The position numbers were made by a program, and so were the translations under genes. Of a stretch of 64,000 bases of DNA, positions 1 to 9,122 are shown in pieces. The notes under the pieces were generated by a model that saw only the letters and a list, made by a program, of their open reading frames with translations, did not search any database and was not told the origin of the DNA. The first letter of the stretch is position 1; each line of letters opens with the position of its first letter. The stretch is from Methanobacterium_D oryzae (lineage in GTDB: Archaea > Methanobacteriota > Methanobacteria > Methanobacteriales > Methanobacteriaceae), in contig NZ_JBNPXC010000002.1 of assembly GCF_050433505.1 (NCBI RefSeq), positions 186,001-250,000 on the forward strand. The letters run 5' to 3'.

Positions 1-2
1 AC

Positions 3-176
3 AAAAAAAGAATTGGAACAATACAAGACGTTTTTGGACCAACAAAAAAGCCATATATATCAGTTAAACTATATGCAAAAAATACTATAAATTTTGAAAA
101 CCGTGTTGGAGAGAGCTTGTATATATCATCAAAACCTATAAAGAAATGGGGGCGGAAAAAACGAAAGAAAAAATGA
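3..176 (+). CDS. gar1: H/ACA ribonucleoprotein protein Gar1, C-terminal part
   Basis: The window opens inside a reading frame that runs to a TGA at 174-176 and ends in a highly basic tail (WGRKKRKKK). The preceding part (IGTIQDVFGPTKKPYISVKL) is the beta-barrel core of Gar1, the H/ACA guide RNP subunit that helps place substrate RNA for pseudouridylation. The start lies outside the window. Its stop overlaps the likely tfb start by four bases (ATGA), so the two are probably translationally coupled; a gar1-tfb pair is common in archaea. Confidence 0.85.
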   Translation, partial: KKRIGTIQDVFGPTKKPYISVKLYAKNTINFENRVGESLYISSKPIKKWGRKKRKKK

Positions 177-1108
177 AGGTAGATGTTTCAGAAATTGAAA
201 AAGTTGAAACAAGATGCCCAGAATGTGATTCTGAAAAGCTCATTAATGATCACGAACGCGGAGAAATTGTATGCGGTGCATGTGGTCTGGTTATAGATGA
301 TAACCTAGTAGATATGGGGCCGGAATGGAGGGCCTTTGACCATGAGCAAAGGGATAAAAGAACAAGAGTAGGTGCTCCAATAACTTATACAATCCACGAT
401 AAAGGTCTAAGTACCATGATCGACTGGAGGAATAAGGACATCTATGGTAGAGATATCCCTGCAAGAAATCGTGCTCAATGGTACCGTTTAAGAAAATGGC
501 AGAGAAAAATAAGGATTTCTGGCGCTACAGAAAGAAACCTTGCATTTGCTTTAAGCGAACTTGATAGAGATTCATCTAGATTAGGTTTACCAAGAAGCGT
601 GAGAGAAGCAGCATCTGTTGTATACAGAAGTGCTGTTGAAAATAAGCTTATCAGAGGAAGAAGTATAGAAGGAGTAGTTGCAGCATCGCTATATGCAGCA
701 TGCAGAAGATGTAACGTTCCAAGAACCCTTGATGAGATTGCAGAAGTATCACGTGTAAGTAAAAAAGAAGTAGGAAGAACTTATAGGTTCTTAACCCGTG
801 AACTTAACATAAAATTACCACCAACATCACCTGTAGATTATGTTCCTAGATTTGCAAGTGAATTAAGTTTATCTGGTGAAGTTCAATCCAAAGCAATTGA
901 AATAATCGAAAAAGCAATGGAGAAAGGCCTTACTTCAGGTAGAGGACCTACTGGTGTTGCAGCAGCAGCACTCTACATTGCATCTGTACTTCTCGGTGAA
1001 AGAAAAACTCAAAGGGATGTTGCAGACATTGCAGGTGTAACTGAAGTAACCATCCGTAACAGATATAAAGAGCTCACAGAACAGCTCGATATGGGTGTAA
1101 CATTATAG
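173..1108 (+). CDS. tfb: Transcription initiation factor IIB (TFB)
   Basis: Archaeal TFB recruits RNA polymerase to the TBP-TATA complex. From ATG 173 the protein has 311 residues: an N-terminal zinc ribbon with C15-x2-C18 and C34-x2-C37, a B-reader/linker (roughly 45-110), then two cyclin folds (about 115-205 and 210-305). The second carries the recognition helix region AGVTEVTIRNRYKEL. An in-frame ATG at 146 would add nine residues inside the gar1 coding sequence; ATG 173 is preferred because it overlaps the gar1 stop as ATGA and gives the family's usual length and beginning (MKVDVSE). Confidence 0.93.
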   Translation: MKVDVSEIEKVETRCPECDSEKLINDHERGEIVCGACGLVIDDNLVDMGPEWRAFDHEQRDKRTRVGAPITYTIHDKGLSTMIDWRNKDIYGRDIPARNRAQWYRLRKWQRKIRISGATERNLAFALSELDRDSSRLGLPRSVREAASVVYRSAVENKLIRGRSIEGVVAASLYAACRRCNVPRTLDEIAEVSRVSKKEVGRTYRFLTRELNIKLPPTSPVDYVPRFASELSLSGEVQSKAIEIIEKAMEKGLTSGRGPTGVAAAALYIASVLLGERKTQRDVADIAGVTEVTIRNRYKELTEQLDMGVTL

Positions 1109-1209
1109 TTATGCTCTAATTCCTTTATTTTTACTTAAAACTAATTTTTAATGAATTAATTAATCATAATTTACTAGTAATACGTTTATTCTATATAATT
1201 TAGAGTAGC

Positions 1210-1770
1210 ATGAATAAGAAAAAAGAATTAATTTTAGGTGTCTTATCCATTATTTTAGGAGTCATAGGTTTTACATCACCTTTACTAAATGTTGAAGTTG
1301 CTAGTAAAATTGCTGGAGTTTCTACAATATTCCTAAGCATTTATTTAATGATATCTGGCGGAAAAAAATTAAATTCCAGTAAAATTACAGGCATTTTAAT
1401 CATGATATGGGGAATTATGCTTATTTACTCGGGATATAATCGATTTACTGATATTTATTATTATATCTGTGTTTTAAGCATTTTATACTACTTAACTGCT
1501 ATTTTAGCTATAATAACTGGATTATTCACATTAATTTATGGAAAAAACAGTAAATGTAAGATAACAGGTCTTATTGGAATAGTATTAGGTATTTTTTATA
1601 TTTTGGCTGCATCTATAATTCAAAATCAAATTTATCTTGGAATTTTAATTAGCCTTTATCTAATTTTATATGGATTCTCAAAAATATTTGGCTTTAAATT
1701 TTACAGAACTAAGGACGTTATGGATGAAATAATTAAAAAAATTTACAAATTTAAAAATATTAAAAAATAA
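1210..1770 (+). CDS. Small polytopic membrane protein (DUF308/HdeD-like)
   Basis: The 186-residue product is almost entirely hydrophobic, with about six predicted membrane helices separated by short polar turns and a basic C-terminal tail (DEIIKKIYKFKNIKK). Repeated glycine-containing helix pairs (LGVLSIILGVIGF, GLIGIVLGIFYILA) resemble DUF308/HdeD-like proteins, a family of loosely defined function. The match is by general pattern only. It stands alone on the plus strand after tfb and converges on the zinc-ribbon gene, with a shared hairpin between them. Confidence 0.6.
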   Translation: MNKKKELILGVLSIILGVIGFTSPLLNVEVASKIAGVSTIFLSIYLMISGGKKLNSSKITGILIMIWGIMLIYSGYNRFTDIYYYICVLSILYYLTAILAIITGLFTLIYGKNSKCKITGLIGIVLGIFYILAASIIQNQIYLGILISLYLILYGFSKIFGFKFYRTKDVMDEIIKKIYKFKNIKK

Positions 1771-1771
1771 A

Positions 1772-1793
1772 AAAGATATTTCCAAATATCTTT
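1772..1793. terminator. Bidirectional hairpin between convergent genes
   Basis: Arms AAAGATATTT (1772-1781) and AAATATCTTT (1784-1793) are perfectly complementary around a CC loop. It sits between the stops of two convergent genes and overlaps the stop codon of the minus-strand gene, as expected for a shared terminator or 3' end structure. Confidence 0.5.
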
Positions 1794-1980
1794 ATCTTAA
1801 ATAAAGATAGGCAAAATAAATTATAATGATTGCTGCAAAGACTGCATACATTATTCTTCTTGTACGCATTACTTTTCTTTTTCTTTCTGCATATATTTGC
1901 TCACAATTTGGAGAACAAAACCTTTCCTCCATAGGAATAGATGTTCCGCACATTGGACAGTGTTTATGTGGTTTTGTCAT
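1792..1980 (-). CDS. DUF2116-type zinc-ribbon membrane protein
   Basis: A 62-residue protein with four cysteines in a zinc-ribbon arrangement (C8-x2-C11 and C22-x3-C26), a basic linker (AERKRKVMRTRR) and one C-terminal membrane helix (about 43-61). This matches the small archaeal DUF2116 family, whose function is not known. The zinc knuckle would face the cytoplasm by the positive-inside rule. It lies 40 bp downstream of pyrH and may be transcribed with it. Confidence 0.8.
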   Translation of the reverse strand: MTKPHKHCPMCGTSIPMEERFCSPNCEQIYAERKRKVMRTRRIMYAVFAAIIIIYFAYLYLR

Positions 1981-2020
1981 ATTATATACCTCGCTAATTT
2001 ATTAAATAATGGAAAATAAA

Positions 2021-2704
2021 TTATAATTTAGAGTCAGGAACTATAGTTGTTCCTATTTTTCCTTTAATTGCTTTTTGAAGATTTTTGGGATCTTCACCAT
2101 TTACAATTAATGTTTTTATATTAGATCGCTTAATTATTTGTATTGCAGTCATGTCAAAAAATTCATAGGTACCTGCTTTATTTTCTTTACTACTTAAAAT
2201 AGACATCATTTCTGTTGGTGTTATCTCATCAAACTTTTTTGCATCAGCAAATTTATTTGGATCTTTATTGTATAATCCATCGACAGAAGTAGCGTTTATC
2301 ATGAGATCAGCTCCAACGAACTCTGCAAGAATACTACCAACTGCATCAGTACTATGAGCTGGTTCAGTTCCTCCCATTACAACAATTTTATTGCTGACTG
2401 AATATTCCACTGCTTCATGGAAGTTGCTGGCAACAGCAGGATAAGCATTATCTCCAAGAGCCATGATCAAGAGTTTAGCATTTAATCTCGTTACATCAAT
2501 ACCTATATCATCACATGCTGCTTCAGAAGCTTCAAGACCTCTTGCTATTCCTATATAGTCTCTTGCAGGCCTTCCACCACCAACAACAATAAATACTTGA
2601 TGTTCACGGTTTATATTTTTTAAAACATCAGCATAATCTTTAAATTTTTTGGGTTCTCCATCTTTGATTATTATTGAACCGCCAACTGTAACAACTATCT
2701 TCAT
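2021..2704 (-). CDS. pyrH: Uridylate kinase (UMP kinase, archaeal type)
   Basis: Phosphorylates UMP to UDP in pyrimidine nucleotide synthesis. The fold is the amino-acid kinase family: glycine loop VGGS near residues 7-10, VVGGGRPARDYIG near 42-54, and the C-terminal nucleotide-binding segment NATSVDGLYNKDPNKF. The start at 2704 (MKIVVTV, 227 residues) is chosen because GGTGAT lies three bases upstream and the sequence begins at the family's first beta strand; an upstream ATG would add ten atypical residues. It is divergent from prf1. Confidence 0.92.
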   Translation of the reverse strand: MKIVVTVGGSIIIKDGEPKKFKDYADVLKNINREHQVFIVVGGGRPARDYIGIARGLEASEAACDDIGIDVTRLNAKLLIMALGDNAYPAVASNFHEAVEYSVSNKIVVMGGTEPAHSTDAVGSILAEFVGADLMINATSVDGLYNKDPNKFADAKKFDEITPTEMMSILSSKENKAGTYEFFDMTAIQIIKRSNIKTLIVNGEDPKNLQKAIKGKIGTTIVPDSKL

Positions 2705-2981
2705 CTTATCACCATAATTAATGTCATAAAACACAAATATATAATTCTAATTATAAAGTAGAATCTAGATTTTAGTTTAATTATATATTGGGGGAAGACA
2801 TAATATAAAATAATGACTTCTAATCTTGTTGGAATAATTTAAATGTATTAAAATAAAATCTAAGTAAAATTTCTACTAATTATATATTATTAAAGATAAA
2901 ATATAATAAATAACTTCTGATCTTTTAAATTATATGTTTAATGGATTAATTTACTATTACTATTATTAAGGAGTGATTTTT

Positions 2982-4211
2982 TTGGCTGAAGTATCATCAA
3001 AAGAGTTATACGAGTTTAAAAGAACTATTGAGGAACTCGCTGATAAAAAAGGAAGGGGAACAGAACTTGTATCTGTTTATATTCCTCCTGATAAGCAAGT
3101 AAGTGATGTTGTAAAACATATGAGGGAAGAATTAAGTCAAAGTGCAAATATTAAGAGTAAATCTACAAAAAAGAACGTACAATCTGCAATTGAAGTAATC
3201 ATGCAGAGATTAAAGCTTTTCCCAAAACCTCCGGAGAATGGACTTCTACTTTTTGTAGGCATGATTCCCAAAGGTGGCCCTGGAACTGAAAAAATGGAGA
3301 CATATGTTTTTGAGCCTCCAGAACCTATACAAACTTATACTTATCATTGTAACTCAGAATTCTATGTAGGGCCACTTCAAGACATGATTCAAGTGAAAGA
3401 GACATATGGTCTTGCAGTTTTAGATAGAAAAGAAGCTACAATTGCAACTTTACGCGGTAAACGTATAGATATTGTAAAAACTTTAACCAGTGGTGTTCCA
3501 GGTAAGCATAAAGCAGGTGGACAATCACAGAGAAGATTTGACCGTTTAATTGAACTTGCAGCTCATGAATTCTTAAAAAGAATTGGAGACCATATGAATG
3601 ATGCCTTCTTGCCAATAGAAGATTTACAAGGTATAATATTGGGTGGTCCGGGACATACTAAGGAAGATTTTTACAAAGGAGACTACTTACACTACGAACT
3701 CAAAAATAAGGTTATAACAACTGTAGATACATCATATACTGGTGAATTTGGTATAAGGGAAGTCATTGACAAATCTATGGATGTTTTAACTGAAATAGAT
3801 ATAATGAGAGAAAAAAAGCTAGTTCAAAGATTCCTAAAAGAACTAATAAGCGAAGAGGGGCTTGCTTCATATGGTGAATCAGAAGTAAGGAAAAATTTAG
3901 AAATGGGGGCAGTTGAAGTCCTTTTACTTTCTGAAGGTATAAAATCAAATAGAGAAACCTATGAATGTCCAGCATGTAGTTGTGTTCAGGAAAAAACAGT
4001 TAAAAATGTGGAAGAATCCGATGAAATGAAATGTCCAGAATGCGGAGAAAGAATGAAGGAAAGTAGGGCCAAAGATATAATCGATGACTTTGTTGATATG
4101 GCTGAAGAAGTCGGATCTGAAGTTGAGATAATATCAACTGAAACTGAAGAAGGAATGCAATTATTTCGGGCATTTGGCGGTTTTGCTGCTATATTAAGAT
4201 ACAGAGTATAA
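2982..4211 (+). CDS. prf1: Peptide chain release factor aRF1
   Basis: Recognises all three stop codons and triggers peptide release. From the TTG at 2982 (409 residues) the decoding motif NIKS is at 56-59 and the catalytic GGQ at 179-181. A four-cysteine zinc-ribbon-like insertion lies near the C-terminus (YECPACSC and KCPECGERM). TTG 2982 is favoured because the ribosome binding site GGAGTGAT (2970-2977) ends five bases before it; the in-frame GTG at 2973 is itself part of that site. Confidence 0.95.
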   Translation: MAEVSSKELYEFKRTIEELADKKGRGTELVSVYIPPDKQVSDVVKHMREELSQSANIKSKSTKKNVQSAIEVIMQRLKLFPKPPENGLLLFVGMIPKGGPGTEKMETYVFEPPEPIQTYTYHCNSEFYVGPLQDMIQVKETYGLAVLDRKEATIATLRGKRIDIVKTLTSGVPGKHKAGGQSQRRFDRLIELAAHEFLKRIGDHMNDAFLPIEDLQGIILGGPGHTKEDFYKGDYLHYELKNKVITTVDTSYTGEFGIREVIDKSMDVLTEIDIMREKKLVQRFLKELISEEGLASYGESEVRKNLEMGAVEVLLLSEGIKSNRETYECPACSCVQEKTVKNVEESDEMKCPECGERMKESRAKDIIDDFVDMAEEVGSEVEIISTETEEGMQLFRAFGGFAAILRYRV

Positions 4212-4229
4212 AAAATACTCTATTTTTTA
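4204..4229 (+). terminator. Terminator of prf1
   Basis: Arms GAGTAT (4204-4209) and ATACTC (4215-4220) flank an A5 loop and are followed by TATTTTTT. The hairpin overlaps the prf1 stop codon. Confidence 0.6.
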
Positions 4230-4260
4230 TAATTTTAAAATAAAAAATAAAAATTAGACT

Positions 4261-4860
4261 TTATCCAAGTCTACTTACACGAATTAATGATTCTACAGGA
4301 ACATTTCCAATTTCAGAAATTCCTTTTTTATCAATCAGTACAACGACACCTAATGGATTTGCTCCAAGGTCATTAAGCACACTAATCGCTTCAGTTATAG
4401 TTTTTCCGCTGGTTATAACGTCATCTACGATTACTACGTTTTTACCCTCAACTGATGCAAAATTACTGCTTATAGCTCCCCGTGCATCTTCTTCTTTTCT
4501 GTGTTTTATGGGGTGGAATACGGTTATGTCTGCACCTATTATTTCTGCCATCATGGTTGCAAATGGTACTCCACTCACGGTTATACCAACAACAACTTCA
4601 ACGTCGCCATATTCAAGGGCAAGATCTGCCATTGCTGCGGATACATTCATCATTCGTGCGGAGCTGCTGCCTAAGTTTTTCCAATCTATAGCAAAATCAA
4701 CTGGAGCTTTGTGGGTTTCAGTTTCCATTTTTTTACCAGTAACTTGTAAAATTAGCCATCTGGCTGTATCTTTAGATACATTAAGTTCATCTGCTATTTC
4801 TCCAGTTGTAAAACCTCTGCTTCTTAATTCATAAGCCTTTTGTATAAGCTCTTCATTCAT
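4261..4860 (-). CDS. gfcR: PyrE-like transcriptional regulator GfcR
   Basis: A 199-residue fusion of an N-terminal helix-turn-helix (about 1-45, with the segment GFTTGEIADELNVSKDTARWL) and an orotate phosphoribosyltransferase-like domain. The PRPP-binding signature VVIVDDVITSGKT lies around 130-143. The family was once called PyrE2 or orotate phosphoribosyltransferase-like; in Haloferax its member GfcR is a transcriptional regulator of sugar catabolism. Its target in methanogens is not evident from the sequence. It sits convergent with prf1. Confidence 0.85.
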   Translation of the reverse strand: MNEELIQKAYELRSRGFTTGEIADELNVSKDTARWLILQVTGKKMETETHKAPVDFAIDWKNLGSSSARMMNVSAAMADLALEYGDVEVVVGITVSGVPFATMMAEIIGADITVFHPIKHRKEEDARGAISSNFASVEGKNVVIVDDVITSGKTITEAISVLNDLGANPLGVVVLIDKKGISEIGNVPVESLIRVSRLG

Positions 4861-4936
4861 AAATACACATCCATTAGTTGAGGATATTTTAATTTAAATA
4901 TTAATTTAAAATTATTAATTTATAAATCTATTCAAA

Positions 4937-5890
4937 CTAGTAACCGTTTATTTCAACTGGAGCATTATCTTTCGCTGATTTCATAGCTGCAGTAACAACC
5001 TTAAGTGCATAAATTCCATCTTCACCAGTAATTTTTGGATCTTCATTATTTTTCACTGCAGATAAAAATGAACCTAATTCTTCCTTTAAAGGCTCTTTAT
5101 AGGGTATATCTACATTTTCAGTTGATTTACCGTATACTTTAACTGTTTGATCAATATAATCAATGGAAATTATTCCGTCTACTCCAGTAACTTCTAATTT
5201 TCTTTTTTTGTATGGTGTAAGCCAGTTTACTTCAAGCATTCCTATGACACCATTTTTAAATGTGCTCATTATTTCTGCATGGTCTTCATATTCACATTTT
5301 TCAAGTCTACTGCCCATATGGGCATATATACGGGATACTGGACTATCAAAAAGATAAAACATGATATCCACTTCATGAATTGCTAAATCTATTGTAACTC
5401 CAACATCCTTTATTCGTGGGGGGAATGGACCTACTCTTTTTGCAGATGCTGAAACAACTTCTCCTATAATTCCACTTTGTATTAGTTCTTTTGCCTTTGA
5501 TACAGCAGGGTTAAATCTTTCAACATGTCCTGTTGCAAGTTTAACTCCATTTTCTTTTGCAGCGTTTACCATTGCTTCTGCTTCTCTTAAGGTAAATGCT
5601 ATAGGTTTTTCTACTAAAACATGTTTGCCATGTTCTATTGCATCCATAACAACATTAAAGTGGTGTGTTGTTGGAACACAAACACTTACTGCATCTATTT
5701 CTGGCATTTCAAGAATATCGTTGTAATCAACAAAACTTAATGCATTGTATTCTTTGGCAATTTCATCTACCTTATCTTTCATAAGGTCAGATACGGCCAT
5801 AAGGTTAGCGTTTTCAAGTTTAGAATATACTCTGGCATGGTGTTGACCCATAGCTCCAACACCAATTACACCGACATTTACCTTATTCAC
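4937..5890 (-). CDS. Gfo/Idh/MocA family dehydrogenase (candidate UDP-GlcNAc 3-dehydrogenase)
   Basis: A 317-residue NAD(P)-dependent sugar dehydrogenase. An N-terminal Rossmann motif (GVIGVGAMGQHHARVY) is followed by the family's EKP motif (HVLVEKPIAFT, lysine likely catalytic) and a C-terminal alpha/beta domain with DLAIHEVDIMFYL. Methanogen relatives are annotated as UDP-N-acetylglucosamine 3-dehydrogenase, which makes UDP-3-keto-GlcNAc for diamino or acetamido sugars; that substrate is inferred from family resemblance. It overlaps hemC by four bases and is therefore probably co-translated with it, although the pathways differ. Confidence 0.8.
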   Translation of the reverse strand: MNKVNVGVIGVGAMGQHHARVYSKLENANLMAVSDLMKDKVDEIAKEYNALSFVDYNDILEMPEIDAVSVCVPTTHHFNVVMDAIEHGKHVLVEKPIAFTLREAEAMVNAAKENGVKLATGHVERFNPAVSKAKELIQSGIIGEVVSASAKRVGPFPPRIKDVGVTIDLAIHEVDIMFYLFDSPVSRIYAHMGSRLEKCEYEDHAEIMSTFKNGVIGMLEVNWLTPYKKRKLEVTGVDGIISIDYIDQTVKVYGKSTENVDIPYKEPLKEELGSFLSAVKNNEDPKITGEDGIYALKVVTAAMKSAKDNAPVEINGY

Positions 5891-6759
5891 GAATAATCCT
5901 CCATCATCATTTTTGCAGTATCTCTACCTAATTGTTCTGCGTCTTTAATTGAACCGCTTAACTTAACTTTAGAAAGCACTTCACCCTCTTTTGTAAGTAA
6001 AATGCTGTAAATATCTAATTTATTACCATTTGCCTTTGCTGATACTCCAAGTGGCCATTGGCAGCCTACTCCAAGTTCTTCAAGGACAATTTTTTCTGCT
6101 TTTACTTCCTGTACTGAATTATAATGATTTAGTTTTTCTAAATCTGTTCTTACATTGCTATCGGCTCTTGCAACTACTGCAAGTGCTCCCTGTCCAGCTG
6201 CAGGAGTAAAGTAATCAATAGGAAATATTTTTTTGATATGCTCCCGAAGACCAAGCCGTTTAAGACCAGCTTCGGCCATTATGGTAGCATCATATTCTCC
6301 CTCTTCTACTTTTTTGATCCTTGTATCTATATTTCCTCTTATGGGTTTTATATTTAAATTTTTGCGGTGATAATTACAAAAGGCTTCTCTTCTTAGACTA
6401 CTTGTCCCTATTGATGCACCTTCAGGCAATTCATTCCATTCATATGGAGATACAAGAACTTCATTGGGAGATTCCCTTTTTGGAACGGCCACTATTTCAA
6501 GTTCTCCTGCAAGCTCTGTAGGGAGGTCTTTTAAACTATGAACTGCAAAATCAACTTCTTCTTCTAAAACGGCTTTATCCAGTTCTTTTGTAAATATGCC
6601 TTTTACATCAATGGTGTAAAGTTGAGAATCGGTGATTTTATCTCCTGTAGTTTTGATTATTTCCAGATCAATTTCCTCATTTATTATATTGGATAATTGA
6701 TTGATTATATTTTTCGTCTGAGTCATTGCTAAATTGCTTCCTCTGCTACCAACTTTCAA
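5887..6759 (-). CDS. hemC: Hydroxymethylbilane synthase (porphobilinogen deaminase)
   Basis: Polymerises four porphobilinogens into hydroxymethylbilane on the route to cobamides and F430. The N-terminus (MKVGSRGSNLAMTQT) and the block EEVDFAVHSLKDLPTE are typical. Cys233 in LGVGCQWPLG is the expected attachment site for the dipyrromethane cofactor. The length of 290 residues is normal for archaea. It heads a two-gene unit with the sugar dehydrogenase and lies near cfbE, another tetrapyrrole gene. Confidence 0.95.
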   Translation of the reverse strand: MKVGSRGSNLAMTQTKNIINQLSNIINEEIDLEIIKTTGDKITDSQLYTIDVKGIFTKELDKAVLEEEVDFAVHSLKDLPTELAGELEIVAVPKRESPNEVLVSPYEWNELPEGASIGTSSLRREAFCNYHRKNLNIKPIRGNIDTRIKKVEEGEYDATIMAEAGLKRLGLREHIKKIFPIDYFTPAAGQGALAVVARADSNVRTDLEKLNHYNSVQEVKAEKIVLEELGVGCQWPLGVSAKANGNKLDIYSILLTKEGEVLSKVKLSGSIKDAEQLGRDTAKMMMEDYS

Positions 6760-6874
6760 AAAATCCTCTCCGAGTATAATATTTAAAATTTTAATTAATT
6801 AAAAATATGAATCATTAATAGATGATTCTCTTTGATAGTTAAAAAGATTATGAATAATATAATTTTGATAATTA

Positions 6875-8236
6875 TTATCTATTATTAAGATCTGAAAAAT
6901 TAGATCTATAAATTAGAAGAATCATTTCAGATAAAGAAACTGCATATTTAACAGCCTTATTTATGTCAGATATATACGTATTTTTCCTTTTTATATTATT
7001 TTTAATATTTTTACCAAGTTCATCAACTAATATAAGATGAATATCTTCGTTTAAAGTATTTAAGAATTCAGAAGCAGATATTTCATTAATTTCTTCACAC
7101 GTTACTCCATATTTACCTCCGAAAATTAAAGTAGGATTTTCATAACTTGAAATCATTTCAACAGCTTTTTTTATTGCAGTAACATTAATTCCAGGATTTA
7201 TTTCTTCTATAATTTTACTATCTTTGTATTCTCTTATGGAACTTCGCCCCTTAATGCCTTTAAATTCTTTTAATCCTTTTTTAATCTGATTAATCGGCAC
7301 ATTTAGGGTTAATGATGCGCATATAGCACAAAGTACATTATTTAAATGATATTCTGCTGGAGCAAACGTTTCAACATCAAATTCAGTATTTGTAAGATCT
7401 CCATTTCGTGTTTTAAGATTCGCTACTTTAACTTTAAATGTTGTTTTAAAAAGATCAAATTTAATTTTAGATGCAGAAACATTGGATCCGTTATAGCCAA
7501 AAGTATTCACGTTTTCATTAAAATTCGAATAATATTGATTATAAGAATCAAAATCACAAGCTATCATTTTACTATTAAATATTTGTGCCTTGGCAATACT
7601 TGCACTTTTTTCTCCAGAGGCTATTGAATAATCTTCAGCAATATTGGTTAAAATACCTACATCTGCAAGACCAGTTCCTCCAAGCGATGTTTCAAATATA
7701 CTAATACCAATATTTTCATGACCATTGGTCATTTCCCAAGTTTCTATAATACTTGCAGGCGTTATACTTATATTTTGCTTTAAAATATCACTTTTTCCAT
7801 TCTCTAGAATTTCTGCACCTAAACTACTTAAAACTAATGGATTTAGATTTTTAAATATTTCTTTCAGCATCCATACAACGCTGGTTTTTCCTTTAACTCC
7901 TGTAACTTCAATTACTGGAACATTAATTTTATCTTTCATTAAAAATTTAATAGCTTCATGGTGTGTTATATGGACTTCAGTTTCAAGGTTACAGTGTATT
8001 GGGGCGATAACTAAAATATCAACTCTAGGAGCTCCATTAGTGCTATTTTCACGGTTTATTTCACTCAAAAATTTTTTATTAACAAATTTAATCCCTTTTT
8101 GGCCAAGAGAAATTTTTTCTTCATTTCTTAATGTATTGTAAAGATCTAATGCAAATACGTTGTAATCAGGTAGTTTTGAAAACTCAGAGGCGATTAATAC
8201 TCCACCATGGGTCATATCGACAACTAAAACATTCAT
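6875..8236 (-). CDS. cfbE: Coenzyme F430 synthetase (Mur ligase family)
   Basis: The last step of F430 synthesis, ATP-dependent cyclisation of 15,17(3)-seco-F430-17(3)-acid, is catalysed by this MurF-like enzyme. The P-loop TGVKGKTS is at 112-119, preceded by a domain specific to the family (MNVLVVDMTHGGVLIASEFS). The central and C-terminal Mur ligase domains follow, with EYHLNNVLCAICA and the ligase-domain segment IIEEINPGINVTA. Length 453 fits. A ribosome binding site AAAGGAG lies about ten bases upstream of ATG 8236. CfbE marks the organism as a methanogen or methane oxidiser. Confidence 0.9.
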   Translation of the reverse strand: MNVLVVDMTHGGVLIASEFSKLPDYNVFALDLYNTLRNEEKISLGQKGIKFVNKKFLSEINRENSTNGAPRVDILVIAPIHCNLETEVHITHHEAIKFLMKDKINVPVIEVTGVKGKTSVVWMLKEIFKNLNPLVLSSLGAEILENGKSDILKQNISITPASIIETWEMTNGHENIGISIFETSLGGTGLADVGILTNIAEDYSIASGEKSASIAKAQIFNSKMIACDFDSYNQYYSNFNENVNTFGYNGSNVSASKIKFDLFKTTFKVKVANLKTRNGDLTNTEFDVETFAPAEYHLNNVLCAICASLTLNVPINQIKKGLKEFKGIKGRSSIREYKDSKIIEEINPGINVTAIKKAVEMISSYENPTLIFGGKYGVTCEEINEISASEFLNTLNEDIHLILVDELGKNIKNNIKRKNTYISDINKAVKYAVSLSEMILLIYRSNFSDLNNR

Positions 8237-8279
8237 TGATATATAACTCCTTTAAATATATGTATATAAAAATAAAATA

Positions 8280-9122
8280 TTATTCAGAATCTATTCCGCC
8301 TTTCATGAGTTTTTCTCTTACTTTCTTATAAAACTCTTTGGTTAATCTAACAAAATAAGCATATTGGTTTGATTTTTTAAAGATAACTTCTTCCATATAA
8401 TTTATTTCTTCTTCATATTGCCCGTCTATAACTGCAACAGCTTTTTTACCTTCTCGAAGTAATCTAACTTTAATTATACTTTCTCCCGATACTACAGTAG
8501 GGCGAGATCCAAGCTTAAATGGACATATGGGGACTATAATAAATGCATCCACTCTAGGATCAACGATTGGACCCCCTGCAGACATTGAATAAGCAGTAGA
8601 ACCACTTGGAGTTGCAACAATAAGTCCATCAGCCCTTAATTCTTCTACTATCTCATCATCTACTTTAACTTCAATATGGAGCATTTTTGCAGCTTTTCTG
8701 GTCATTATAACTACTTCATTTAGGGCAGGTGCTAATTCTCGATTATGCCATACTTCAAGACGTGTACGTTCTTCAACAAAATAATTTCCAGCTAATACTT
8801 CTTTTAAAGCATGAAAAACTTCTTCAGGGCCTATTTCAGTCAGGAAACCGACTGTTCCCATATTCACGCCGAATACTGGTATTTTTTTATCACCAATAAG
8901 ACTTTGGGTCCTTAAAATTGTCCCATCGCCTCCAATAGCTATTATTATATCCACATCCATTTCATCTATGTTACAGCTTAAGTCATGGAATCTACGAAGT
9001 TCACTGACAATTAGGGGATCTAAAAATACCTCTACATTTTCCTTAATTAAAAAATCAACAATTTCTTCAGCAAGTTCAACGCCTCTATGGATATCATGAC
9101 GTGTTACGATACCTATACGCAT
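8280..9122 (-). CDS. nadK: NAD kinase
   Basis: ATP-NAD kinase making NADP. The signature GGDGT is at 64-68 and the NAD-binding stretch SGSTAYSMSAGGPIVDP near 150-170. In some methanogens, such as M. jannaschii MJ0917, this domain is fused behind an inositol-monophosphatase-type NADP phosphatase. Here the two are separate but adjacent: the phosphatase gene ends with TAATG, so the A of its TAA stop is the first base of the nadK ATG. Translational coupling is very likely. Confidence 0.93.
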   Translation of the reverse strand: MRIGIVTRHDIHRGVELAEEIVDFLIKENVEVFLDPLIVSELRRFHDLSCNIDEMDVDIIIAIGGDGTILRTQSLIGDKKIPVFGVNMGTVGFLTEIGPEEVFHALKEVLAGNYFVEERTRLEVWHNRELAPALNEVVIMTRKAAKMLHIEVKVDDEIVEELRADGLIVATPSGSTAYSMSAGGPIVDPRVDAFIIVPICPFKLGSRPTVVSGESIIKVRLLREGKKAVAVIDGQYEEEINYMEEVIFKKSNQYAYFVRLTKEFYKKVREKLMKGGIDSE

